From NCBI GenBank assembly GCA_947504725.1, contig CANNHN010000006.1, positions 1 to 64,000 on the forward strand: DNA of 64,000 nt. The letters are read 5' to 3'. The notes beneath the pieces are model-generated. The model ran no database searches. It worked only from the letters and a program-made list of their open reading frames with translations, and was not told the DNA's origin. Source of the stretch: Bacteroidota bacterium. Lineage in GTDB: Bacteria > Bacteroidota > Bacteroidia > 2-12-FULL-35-15. Of the stretch, positions 43,493-50,509 are shown one piece after another. Both the position numbers and the translations under genes were made by a program. Each line of letters opens with the position of its first letter. Positions within the stretch are counted from its first letter, which is position 1.

Positions 43493-44710
43493 ATGAAAGC
43501 AGAACCAAAAACAATACTCCGCTTTTTACTGGAACATTATGATGTGATTGCTGAATTGTTTGAAACACAATCCAAAGAAGGCATCATTAAATATGAAGTA
43601 TTAAATCAAATTGTAGCGAAACACGAAAGTGATGTTCGTCCGCAGTTGATTGAATACAAGATATTGAGTCCGGTAAACGACAACTACGAGATTCGTACTG
43701 TTTATTACAACTTGATTGAATTCGTATTGAGCGAGTTCAAACCAATGCTGCCAGAAACAATTGAAAAGTACCATACGTCAATTGCAGAATTGTTCCGCAA
43801 AATCAGAGAAAATATCAATGGCGATAAAGTAACGTTAAGCCAACGCTTGAATGACTTAGCGATTGAAGTTCGTTCGTTCTACGAAATGGTGGAACGCAAC
43901 ACTCAAAGTTTATTGCAAGAAACGCGTGAATTAAAAGCAAACGTTAAAAAAATCAATTATCGCGAAAAAATTGTTCGTGCTTCTCGTTGGATTGACGAAT
44001 ATATTATTCCTTTAAATAAAATTTTGGATATAAATCATTCAACATCTGTAGCAAACAAATTATACGAAATTTCTGAATTTTCGAACAAGTATCGTTTAAA
44101 TTTTGATGATGAAAATGCTCGCATTCAGTTCGAAAAGCTTTATTTTCAACTAATTCAGGTGAATGACAATTTATTACGTCAATCAAAAATTTTGACAAAT
44201 GAATTATTGCCATTAATTGAACGTATCAGAACGGAGTCAATTATTTTAACTGGGTGGATTACTTATTTGAAAAATCCTTACAAACGAAAATCACCTAAAT
44301 TACTTAAACGAAAAGAAGTTTCTGTTTATTCAAAAGATACGTTTTACAATGCTTCGGAGATATTTGAACAATTTAAAAACGAAACAGATGTTTATTTTGA
44401 AGAAGAAGAAAACGAAGCAGAAAAGTGGATTTTTGACAAAGAACATTATACAAAGAAATTGAAAGACAATTTACCTGTCCACAACTTCTTTAACTGGTGC
44501 AACAAAACATTAAAAGAAGACTATAAAAAAGTAGAAATTGAAAAATTCTTTGCTTTAACTACATTAGCTTTTGATGAAGATATTGAGCGTGAATATGGCG
44601 CAAAACCAGAATTCGATAAAATCAAAATCAACGACTTAACATTAACAGTTCCGAAAGTTACTATTAACCAACAATCACTAATAATCGATACACAAGATGG
44701 AATTTCCTAA
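43493..44710 (+). CDS. kleisin-like subunit (MukF/MksF/JetA type)
   Basis: The protein has 405 residues and is mostly helical. The N-terminus (1-85) reads as a winged helix: ILRFLLEHYDVIAELFETQ, IIKYEVLNQIVAKHESDVRPQLIEYKILSPVNDNYEI. A long helical section (95-255) with 'SFYEMVERNTQSLLQETRELKANVKKINYREKIVRASRWIDEYI' resembles the MukF/MksF middle domain. The C-terminus (270-405) is charged and could contact the ATPase head. It is 17 bases after the SMC-like gene and overlaps the next gene by 14 bases. The kleisin call is by operon position and domain layout; sequence similarity is not obvious by eye. Confidence 0.6.
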   Translation: MKAEPKTILRFLLEHYDVIAELFETQSKEGIIKYEVLNQIVAKHESDVRPQLIEYKILSPVNDNYEIRTVYYNLIEFVLSEFKPMLPETIEKYHTSIAELFRKIRENINGDKVTLSQRLNDLAIEVRSFYEMVERNTQSLLQETRELKANVKKINYREKIVRASRWIDEYIIPLNKILDINHSTSVANKLYEISEFSNKYRLNFDDENARIQFEKLYFQLIQVNDNLLRQSKILTNELLPLIERIRTESIILTGWITYLKNPYKRKSPKLLKRKEVSVYSKDTFYNASEIFEQFKNETDVYFEEEENEAEKWIFDKEHYTKKLKDNLPVHNFFNWCNKTLKEDYKKVEIEKFFALTTLAFDEDIEREYGAKPEFDKIKINDLTLTVPKVTINQQSLIIDTQDGIS

Positions 44711-45224
44711 CCACCACCGCCAAATCGTAGAAGATCTTATGTCGGGCAAATTTATGCTGCCTAACGAACGTACATACCAAACGGTAAAGGACAACGAGCA
44801 ATCGTATACCTATTTTTTCAAAGCGTCATTCAATTATGAATTGCGCTTAACTCAAGACTACGCATATCTTGTATCTGAAGAATCAGCAGAAATGTTGTCT
44901 CGAGACATTTGTATTTTCATTTCTTTATTGAGTTATGAATTGGACAGAGATGGAAAAAATTTCTTGGAAAGAATTCAATTCTCAGAATTTGAAATGGAAG
45001 AAATAGAAAACTATTTCACCAACTCATCATACATCGATTTGATTCTATCAAACAAGCAATTGAAAGATGCGGATTCTCGTAAGAACTTCATTAACACCTT
45101 AAATAGAAGAAACATCATCGAAAAAACAGGTGATAACCGTTTTGTATTTACATCTGCTCACAAATTCTTCATGGATTTCGCTACAGACATCGTGAAATAC
45201 GAAAATGCTGAGAAAGAGGAATAA
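44697..45224 (+). CDS. MksE/MukE/JetB-like winged-helix subunit
   Basis: The protein has 175 residues. The N-terminus 'IVEDLMSGKFMLPNERTYQTVKDNEQSYTYFFKASFNYELRLTQDYAYLVSEE' and the C-terminal 'ADSRKNFINTLNRRNIIEKTGDNRFVFTSAHKFFMDFATDI' match the two winged-helix halves of MukE/MksE: a 'LMSGK' start, a 'YAYLV' beta strand, then a helix that ends 'RNIIEK' before a wing. In this class the E subunit clamps the kleisin and contacts DNA. Its start lies inside the upstream gene (14-base overlap), which implies translational coupling. No SD is apparent. It is the last gene of the operon. Confidence 0.72.
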   Translation: MEFPNHHRQIVEDLMSGKFMLPNERTYQTVKDNEQSYTYFFKASFNYELRLTQDYAYLVSEESAEMLSRDICIFISLLSYELDRDGKNFLERIQFSEFEMEEIENYFTNSSYIDLILSNKQLKDADSRKNFINTLNRRNIIEKTGDNRFVFTSAHKFFMDFATDIVKYENAEKEE

Positions 45225-45251
45225 TTGATATATCGACTTCTCTTCGCAAAA

Positions 45252-45319
45252 GTCATCCCGTGCCGCGACACGGGATCTCACCATTAAGGAACAGATACCG
45301 TGTCGTAGCACGGTATGAC
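45252..45319. repeat. nested palindromic repeat (GTCAT family), copy left of the YdeI-like gene
   Basis: The element starts GTCATCCC and ends GTATGAC. It holds two perfect hairpins with 8-bp stems: ATCCCGTG-CCGCGA-CACGGGAT (45255-45276) and ATACCGTG-TCGTAG-CACGGTAT (45295-45316). The arms differ at stem position 3 (C:G versus A:T), with pairing kept. Confidence 0.85.
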
Positions 45320-45327
45320 GTATTAAG

Positions 45328-45349
45328 AGGGGCTTCTGCCCCTTTTTTT
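45328..45349 (+). terminator. intrinsic terminator just before the YdeI-like gene
   Basis: AGGGGC-TTCT-GCCCCT forms a 6-bp GC-rich stem followed by TTTTTT. It follows the condensin-like operon and ends only about 10 bases before the ATG at 45360, so it either closes that operon or acts as an attenuator for the next gene. Confidence 0.75.
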
Positions 45350-45359
45350 CTAAACGAAA

Positions 45360-45878
45360 ATGGCTAAGAAAAAAGAAACTGAAATAACTTATAAAAGTAA
45401 AATCTACAAGCTGGAACACTTGGTAGGTATGCACTATTTTGAAGTTCCTCCTGATATTATTGACAAACTAGGTGGTAAATTTAAAATGCGTTTGTTGTGT
45501 ACGATCAATGGCAAACTCACTTTCCAAGGTGGATTGGTGGCTTTAGGAAATGGAAGCGGTTATATTAGTATCAATATGACACGATTAAAAAAACTAGGTT
45601 TGAAATTCAAAGACACCGCAACAATCTCGTTAAAAAAAGACGAAAGCGAATACGGAATGACATTATCGGAAGAGTTGAAAGAACTTTTAGACCAAGATGA
45701 AGAAGGAATGAGAAGATTTAAGATGTTGACCCCAGGAAAACAACGTTACATTATTCACTACGTCAACACTGTTAAAAATTCCCAACTTCGAATAGATAGA
45801 GCCATTCTACTGATAACAAATCTCAAAAAAACGAAAGAAGGAAAAGAATCATTCAGAGCAATGCTTGGATTGGAGTGA
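45360..45878 (+). CDS. DUF1905/YdeI-OmdA-type small protein
   Basis: The protein has 172 residues. The first half (YKSKIYKLEHLVGMHYFEVPPDIIDKLGGKFKMRLLCTINGKLTFQGGLVALGNGSGYISINMTRLKKLGLKFKDTATISLKKD) is a DUF1905 beta barrel. The second half (DEEGMRRFKMLTPGKQRYIIHYVNTVKNSQLRIDRAILLITNLKKTKEGK) is the 'bacteriocin-protection' YdeI/OmdA helical segment, with the PGKxRxIxxxxxxKxxxxRxxR pattern. Function is unknown. It starts 10 bases after a terminator and is flanked on both sides by nested palindromic repeats. Co-occurrence with the condensin-like operon could be chance. Confidence 0.82.
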   Translation: MAKKKETEITYKSKIYKLEHLVGMHYFEVPPDIIDKLGGKFKMRLLCTINGKLTFQGGLVALGNGSGYISINMTRLKKLGLKFKDTATISLKKDESEYGMTLSEELKELLDQDEEGMRRFKMLTPGKQRYIIHYVNTVKNSQLRIDRAILLITNLKKTKEGKESFRAMLGLE

Positions 45879-45899
45879 AGAGAAACACCTTGACTAGCC

Positions 45900-45985
45900 G
45901 TCATTCCGTGCCCCGACACGGAATCTCCCTGTTAGTGGCGACAAATATCCTAATGAGGAGATCCCGTGTCGTAGCACGGGATGAC
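45900..45985. repeat. nested palindromic repeat (GTCAT family), copy right of the YdeI-like gene
   Basis: The element starts GTCATTCC and ends GGGATGAC. Two perfect 8-bp hairpins are ATTCCGTG-CCCCGA-CACGGAAT (45903-45924) and ATCCCGTG-TCGTAG-CACGGGAT (45961-45982). The stem base pair at position 3 is T:A in the left arm and C:G in the right. Confidence 0.85.
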
Positions 45986-46020
45986 ATTAAAAAATACACA
46001 TACGTTCCATTAAAGATTCG

Positions 46021-46028
46021 TAAATTTG
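46021..46028 (+). promoter_or_regulatory. -7 promoter motif of lgt
   Basis: TAAATTTG fits TAnnTTTG and is in the extended context GATTCGTAAATTTGC. It ends 24 bases before the lgt ATG. Confidence 0.4.
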
Positions 46029-46052
46029 CATAAAATTAGTTATCCGTAAACT

Positions 46053-47228
46053 ATGTATCCATCACTCTATTACGCTTTTAAAGATTTATTCGGATTAGAT
46101 TGGCCAGGTTTAAAAATGGTTCAAATGTTCGGATTTTTTGTTGCCGTTGCATTCTTGACTTCTGCTTATTTCTGGACCAAAGAATTAAAACGTAAAGAAA
46201 ATGAAGGGTTATTAGGCACAACCACCAACAAAGTTTTAAAAGGCCAAAAAGCGACTTCTTCTGAATTGTTTTTTTCCGGGCTACTTGGCTTTTTAATAGG
46301 ATACAAATTACTTTACATCGCAATTAACTTCAATGCATTCACAGAAGATACACAAGGATTCTTATTATCCACAAAAGGAAATATAGTTGGCGGGATTATT
46401 CTCGGAGCTATATCTGTTTACTTAAAATACCGCGAAAAAGAAAAAACAAAATTAGCAACACCAATTTGGGTAGAAGAAGTAATGCATCCCTATCAGCATG
46501 TTGGAAACATGACGTTGATTGCAGCATTTGCAGGGTTACTGGGCGCAAAAATATTTCACAATTTAGAAAACTGGAGCACCTTTATTGCTGACCCAGTTGG
46601 AGCATTATTATCGTTTGATGGATTAACCATGTATGGTGGATTAATATTAGCGTCAATTGCATTAATCTTATATGGAAGAAAATATAAAATCCCAACTCCC
46701 CATTTAATTGATTCTTCTGCACCTTCTATTATGATAGGGTATGCTGTTGGAAGAATAGGTTGCCACATGTCGGGTGATGGAGATTGGGGAATTTCAAATC
46801 TAAATCCAAAACCTAACTGGTTAAGCTGGGCTCCAGATTGGGTGTGGAGTTATGATTATCCTCACAACGTAGTAAATGATGGTGTTGAAATATTAAATTG
46901 CGTAACAGATAAATATTGCAATCACTTAGTTCCATCAGTTTACCCTACTCCATTTTACGAGACATTGATGTGTTTGTTTTTATTTGCAATTCTTTGGAGT
47001 ATTCGCAAACGGATTAAAACGCCAGGAGTTTTATTTTCCATCTACCTTATTTTTAATGGTATTGAGCGCTTTCTTATTGAAAAGATACGAGTAAATACAT
47101 TGTACGATGTAAACGGATTTAAATTCACACAAGCAGAATTAATTTCAACTATTCTTTTTATTTTAGGTGTGATTGGAATCTTTTATTTTAGAAAAAAAGC
47201 TGAGAAAGAAAAACGAACAATTGATTAA
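46053..47228 (+). CDS. lgt: prolipoprotein diacylglyceryl transferase
   Basis: The protein has 391 residues, longer than the 260-290 of proteobacterial Lgt, as is usual for Bacteroidota. It transfers diacylglycerol from phosphatidylglycerol to the lipobox cysteine of prolipoproteins in the inner membrane. About seven membrane segments are visible. The Lgt signature appears as GYAVGRIGCHMSGDGDWG, and 'YPTPFYETLMCLFLFAILWSIRKR' and 'GVLFSIYLIFNGIERFLIEKIRVN' hold the conserved Tyr, Glu and Arg near the active site. Two inserts (about 45-70 and 265-300) explain the extra length. The gene is the only obvious lipoprotein-maturation enzyme here; several lipoproteins in the window would be its substrates. 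Confidence 0.93.
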   Translation: MYPSLYYAFKDLFGLDWPGLKMVQMFGFFVAVAFLTSAYFWTKELKRKENEGLLGTTTNKVLKGQKATSSELFFSGLLGFLIGYKLLYIAINFNAFTEDTQGFLLSTKGNIVGGIILGAISVYLKYREKEKTKLATPIWVEEVMHPYQHVGNMTLIAAFAGLLGAKIFHNLENWSTFIADPVGALLSFDGLTMYGGLILASIALILYGRKYKIPTPHLIDSSAPSIMIGYAVGRIGCHMSGDGDWGISNLNPKPNWLSWAPDWVWSYDYPHNVVNDGVEILNCVTDKYCNHLVPSVYPTPFYETLMCLFLFAILWSIRKRIKTPGVLFSIYLIFNGIERFLIEKIRVNTLYDVNGFKFTQAELISTILFILGVIGIFYFRKKAEKEKRTID

Positions 47229-47247
47229 TAATTACTACAATAATTTC

Positions 47248-47778
47248 ATGACACTATTCAGATTTTGTTTAACGATTATTATAATACTTCTAACCCGATT
47301 AAATTTAAGTGCTCAAGGTTTTAAAGAGGCAAAAGAATTTAAAATCTATACAGATCTAGAATGTGGTTATGGCTGCAGATTGGTCTATGATCCTGCATTT
47401 CGCACTTGCACAATCAACAACAAGCCAATCAAATGCGAGTATGCAAAAGCAACGCTGGAGTCGAAAGAGAAATTGCTAATGTATTTTGGAAAGGACACAG
47501 CTAATATTAAAATACATAATTTAAATGGTTTATTAATTGAAAGTTTTTATAGCACTTTCGCTTTTGTAAGTTTGGATACAATAGGAGAATATTGTTCTTA
47601 TTTCTCAAATGGCAAAATAAAAACAAAAGGAGCTTTTACAACATTTGTTTCAAATGAAAAAGGAGATGTTAGTTACGACATGCCACTTTCCCTAAGACAC
47701 GGACAATGGTTAGAATATAACGATAAAGGAATTTTAATTAGGAAGCACAAATACAATCGTGGAAAAATTGTCGATTAA
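47248..47778 (+). CDS. secreted protein with MORN-like repeat at its end, function unknown
   Basis: The protein has 176 residues from the ATG at 47248, which gives a signal peptide (FRFCLTIIIILLTRLNLSAQG); an upstream 25-residue extension overlapping lgt is rejected. Four cysteines (CGYGCRL, TCTINNKPIKC) suggest disulphides. The C-terminal part, 'IGEYCSYFSNGKIKTKGAFTTF...SLRHGQWLEYNDKGILIRKHKYNRGKIVD', has the 'NGKxKxKGxxxxxxxHGxWxxYxxxGxxxxxxxYxxGK' pattern of toxin-antitoxin-like YwqK/MORN variants common in Bacteroidota. It is 19 bases after lgt and could be co-transcribed. Function is unknown. Confidence 0.65.
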   Translation: MTLFRFCLTIIIILLTRLNLSAQGFKEAKEFKIYTDLECGYGCRLVYDPAFRTCTINNKPIKCEYAKATLESKEKLLMYFGKDTANIKIHNLNGLLIESFYSTFAFVSLDTIGEYCSYFSNGKIKTKGAFTTFVSNEKGDVSYDMPLSLRHGQWLEYNDKGILIRKHKYNRGKIVD

Positions 47779-47789
47779 AAACTAAGAAA

Positions 47790-48653
47790 TCATTCTGTAT
47801 CCTTTTCAAAAGTGCCTTCTGTAATATTTTTTCCGTCTTTATAATAGTACAAACCACCCCAGGTATATTCTTCTTTTTTGTATTCATATTCTTCATTATT
47901 AATTGTCACCATAATTATGGTGATTTTTAAACGATCTTTCTGAATAATTCGCTCTTCTTTATTTTTTGTTGCAGGCTTATAATCAATAACAGGTACAACC
48001 ACCAATGGTTTTGGTTTTGGCGGTTCTGGTGTATATTCTGGTTGCTTTATTACAACTGGAATAGGTTTGCTTGGTGGCAATTCGGCAACAACAGGTTTTG
48101 GAGGTTCGACACGAGGATTGGGAGTTGGCTCTTTCGGCTTCGGTTTTGCATTTTCTTTGTCTTTCTTTTGTGCTTCAGTAGCTGTTTGAGTATAATCTTT
48201 ATCAAAATCAAAATCGCTAGTCATTCCACTATATTTGATTCTTCCAACAGGTTGTGTATACGTCACAACTTTATCTTCTGACTGCATTTCCAACCCAACA
48301 TCCGCTGTAAATTTCGCGAATTCATCTTTTTCTCTACCGTTTGGAACAGTCGTATTAATAATTACTTGTTTTGAAATATGATTCGGTTTTGTAAATGTAA
48401 ATATGAAATTAGAACCCAATTCTAAATCGATGTAATATTTTCCTTTGCTCGGATCAATCGTTCTATAAGGTTGACCATCTCTTGTAATCGTAATCAATGA
48501 ATTTTCCAAACCACCTTGTTGAACAGAGAATTTAAGTTTTATACTAAATGAAGGAGCTTGAGCAAAAAGTAGAGATGAAAAACACAGGAACAGAAAGCCA
48601 ATAAAAAATTGAGCTCTTTTAGGAGAACTATAGTTGTTAGAACAGGTTTTCAT
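47790..48653 (-). CDS. secreted proline-rich protein, function unknown
   Basis: The protein has 287 residues from the ATG at 48653 (earlier starts add four residues). A signal peptide (FIGFLFLCFSSLLFAQ) is followed by an N-terminal beta-sandwich-like domain of about 90 residues ('SIKLKFSVQQGGLENSLITITRDGQPYRTIDPSKGKYYIDLELGSNFIFTFTKPNHISKQVIINT'), which resembles carboxypeptidase-regulatory or SprF-like surface domains. A Lys/Pro/Glu-rich linker spans about 165-230. A short C-terminal domain ends 'KKEEYTWGGLYYYKDGKNITEGTFEKDTE'. The linker suggests that it spans a gap or binds a partner. It converges on the gene at 47248 with 11 bases between. Confidence 0.65.
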   Translation of the reverse strand: MKTCSNNYSSPKRAQFFIGFLFLCFSSLLFAQAPSFSIKLKFSVQQGGLENSLITITRDGQPYRTIDPSKGKYYIDLELGSNFIFTFTKPNHISKQVIINTTVPNGREKDEFAKFTADVGLEMQSEDKVVTYTQPVGRIKYSGMTSDFDFDKDYTQTATEAQKKDKENAKPKPKEPTPNPRVEPPKPVVAELPPSKPIPVVIKQPEYTPEPPKPKPLVVVPVIDYKPATKNKEERIIQKDRLKITIIMVTINNEEYEYKKEEYTWGGLYYYKDGKNITEGTFEKDTE

Positions 48654-48718
48654 AATCTGCATCAAAACTAATCAATTAATTGCTTTTGATAAACTTATAA
48701 TTGATTGTGTTTTAAACG

Positions 48719-48726
48719 TAACTTTG
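48719..48726 (+). promoter_or_regulatory. -7 promoter motif of the inositol monophosphatase gene
   Basis: TAACTTTG fits TAnnTTTG and ends 18 bases before the ATG at 48745. No -33 element at the expected distance. Confidence 0.4.
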
Positions 48727-48744
48727 TGAATAAACTATACAATT

Positions 48745-49542
48745 ATGAGCATCAACTTACAAACACTTTGCCAAGAAATATGCAGTTTATCCAAAGAAGT
48801 AGGTGTATTCATCAAAAATGAAGGTGAAAAATTCTCATTAGGAAAGGTTGAGGTAAAAGGAAAGAACGATTTTGTATCCTATGTTGATAAAACCTCCGAA
48901 AAAAGACTAGTTGAAAAGTTAGCTGAATTATTACCTGAAGCTGGATTTATAGCGGAAGAAGGAACCTCCACAAAAAAAGGAGACGTTTACAATTGGATAA
49001 TTGATCCTTTAGATGGAACAACGAATTTTATTCATGGAATACCTTGTTTTGCAATAAGTATCGGTTTGATGCGTAATCAGGAATTGGTAATGGGAGTTAT
49101 TTATGAAATCAATTTAGATGAATGCTTTTATGCTTGGGAAGGTAGCAAAGCCTATTTAAATGGAAAAGAAATAAACGTTACGAAAACAGCAAAATTGGCT
49201 GATTCATTGTTAGCTACAGGTTTCCCATACTACGATTACAATCGGATAGATGAATACATGGAATTGTTTAAATACTTTATGAAAAACACTCATGGTTTAC
49301 GCAGATTGGGCTCAGCGGCAACCGATTTGGCTTATGTGGCTTGTGGACGATTTGAAGGATTTTATGAATATAGTCTGCAGCCTTGGGATGTAGCTGCCGG
49401 AGCATTTATTGTTCAGCAAGCTGGTGGAAAAGTAACCGATTTTAAAGGCGAAGGAAATTATATCTTTGGAAAAGAAATTGTTGCAGGAAATACCGCATTT
49501 TTTGATGAATTTTTAGATGTTGTTAAAAAACATTTTTCATAA
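48745..49542 (+). CDS. inositol monophosphatase family protein (SuhB-like)
   Basis: The protein has 265 residues, standard for the family. The magnesium site is clear: E71-E72 (IAEEG), D87-P-L-D90-G-T-T (WIIDPLDGTTNF) and the late 'LQPWDVAAGAFIVQQAGGKV'. Family members hydrolyse inositol-1-phosphate and related sugar phosphates; SuhB also associates with transcription complexes. The in vivo substrate in this phylum is uncertain. Its stop codon overlaps by one base the ATG of a 39-aa membrane protein (TAATG), so the two are probably translated together. Confidence 0.92.
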   Translation: MSINLQTLCQEICSLSKEVGVFIKNEGEKFSLGKVEVKGKNDFVSYVDKTSEKRLVEKLAELLPEAGFIAEEGTSTKKGDVYNWIIDPLDGTTNFIHGIPCFAISIGLMRNQELVMGVIYEINLDECFYAWEGSKAYLNGKEINVTKTAKLADSLLATGFPYYDYNRIDEYMELFKYFMKNTHGLRRLGSAATDLAYVACGRFEGFYEYSLQPWDVAAGAFIVQQAGGKVTDFKGEGNYIFGKEIVAGNTAFFDEFLDVVKKHFS

Positions 49543-49661
49543 TGGAAGAAAAAGACAAACCAAAAACCACTTGGCAGTTTATTAAATTATATTTTCCAGA
49601 TGTATGGCAATATGTTGTAGTTATAATCATAATGATAATTGCAGCCATCTTTATCTTATAG
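49542..49661 (+). CDS. 39-aa single-pass membrane microprotein
   Basis: The ATG at 49542-49544 shares its first base with the last base of the inositol monophosphatase stop (TAATG). The peptide begins MEEKDKPKTTWQFIKLYFPD, then WQYVVVIIIMIIAAIFIL to the stop: a charged cytoplasmic N-terminus of about 20 residues followed by one membrane helix ending at the C-terminus, as in a tail anchor. The perfect overlap and clear topology argue that it is real. I cannot assign a function; it might tether or regulate the phosphatase. Few database families are this short. Confidence 0.55.
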   Translation: MEEKDKPKTTWQFIKLYFPDVWQYVVVIIIMIIAAIFIL

Positions 49662-49753
49662 GTTACAGATAACGAATCAAAACTAATTTACGAATCTGTG
49701 TGTATCTTTTTATTAGTCCTTGCATTATCATTTAAACTATTTAATTGATAAAA

Positions 49754-50509
49754 ATGAGAAAACTTCTTCTTCTTCTTTTCCTATTCCAAATCAGCTTTGT
49801 AAATGCTGAAACAAAAATCATTCACGTTTTTGTAGCGCTTTGCGATAACGACAGTCAAGGCATTGTTCCTGTTCCAAAGAAAATTGGAAATGGCAACGAT
49901 CCTGACAATAATTTGTATTGGGGTTGTGGTTATGGAGTTCGTACTTTCTTTAAAAATTCAGCTGAATGGAAATTAGTCTCTAAAAGGAAGGCCGTCTCTG
50001 CAATTATATTAGAACGAATTATTTTCAAACACATCACACAAGATGCATACATTATTGCGGATGGATACAAAGGCGACAAAATAAAAACCTGCAACGAAAA
50101 TTTCTTTAAATCTGCATCTGGAAATGTTACCGATACCATTATGGTTAAGAGCAAAGTCTTAAACTTTAATGCTGCACAATTGGTTTGTTACATAGGTCAC
50201 GATGGATTAATGGATTTTACAATTGATAACTATCCCGTAAAAAAAGGAACTGATAAAAAAGATGTCATAATTTTAGCTTGTGCAAGTAAAAGTTATTACA
50301 CAGAAGGAGTAAAAGCAGCAGGAGCAAATCCTATTTTATGGACAACCAATTTAATGTGTCCAGAAGCTTATACCTTAAAAGCTGCCATAGATGGCTGGTT
50401 GAATAATGAAACGGGAACACAAATTCACTTGAGAGCGGCAGAAGCTTACCACCAATATTTAAAATGCGGAATGAAAGGTGCTAAGAATTTGTTTGCGACC
50501 GGCTTTTAA
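49754..50509 (+). CDS. secreted protein with possible caspase-like His/Cys pair, function unknown
   Basis: The protein has 251 residues from the ATG at 49754 (a TTG three codons earlier is possible). The signal peptide is LLLLLFLFQISFVNA. The start of the mature protein, 'IIHVFVALCDNDSQGIVPVPKKIGNGNDPDNNLYWGCGYGVRTFF', resembles an unnamed family in Bacteroidota and other phyla. Further on, H149 in VCYIGHDGLMD and C176 in DVIILACASKSYY occupy positions like the GHG and xxAC motifs of caspase and CHAT proteases, each at the end of a hydrophobic strand and 27 residues apart. The catalytic reading is inference. Several other Cys residues could form disulphides. It ends directly at the convergent symporter gene. 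Confidence 0.6.
   Translation: MRKLLLLLFLFQISFVNAETKIIHVFVALCDNDSQGIVPVPKKIGNGNDPDNNLYWGCGYGVRTFFKNSAEWKLVSKRKAVSAIILERIIFKHITQDAYIIADGYKGDKIKTCNENFFKSASGNVTDTIMVKSKVLNFNAAQLVCYIGHDGLMDFTIDNYPVKKGTDKKDVIILACASKSYYTEGVKAAGANPILWTTNLMCPEAYTLKAAIDGWLNNETGTQIHLRAAEAYHQYLKCGMKGAKNLFATGF

Noticed and set aside
45225-45878. A JetD-type nuclease completing a Wadjet system
   Set aside because: The only gene after the MksE-like gene is a DUF1905/YdeI protein; no Toprim-like or topoisomerase VI-like motif was found on either side.
47173-47247. 25-residue N-terminal extension of the secreted protein after lgt
   Set aside because: It overlaps lgt coding sequence and would bury the signal peptide; the ATG at 47248 gives a proper signal sequence.
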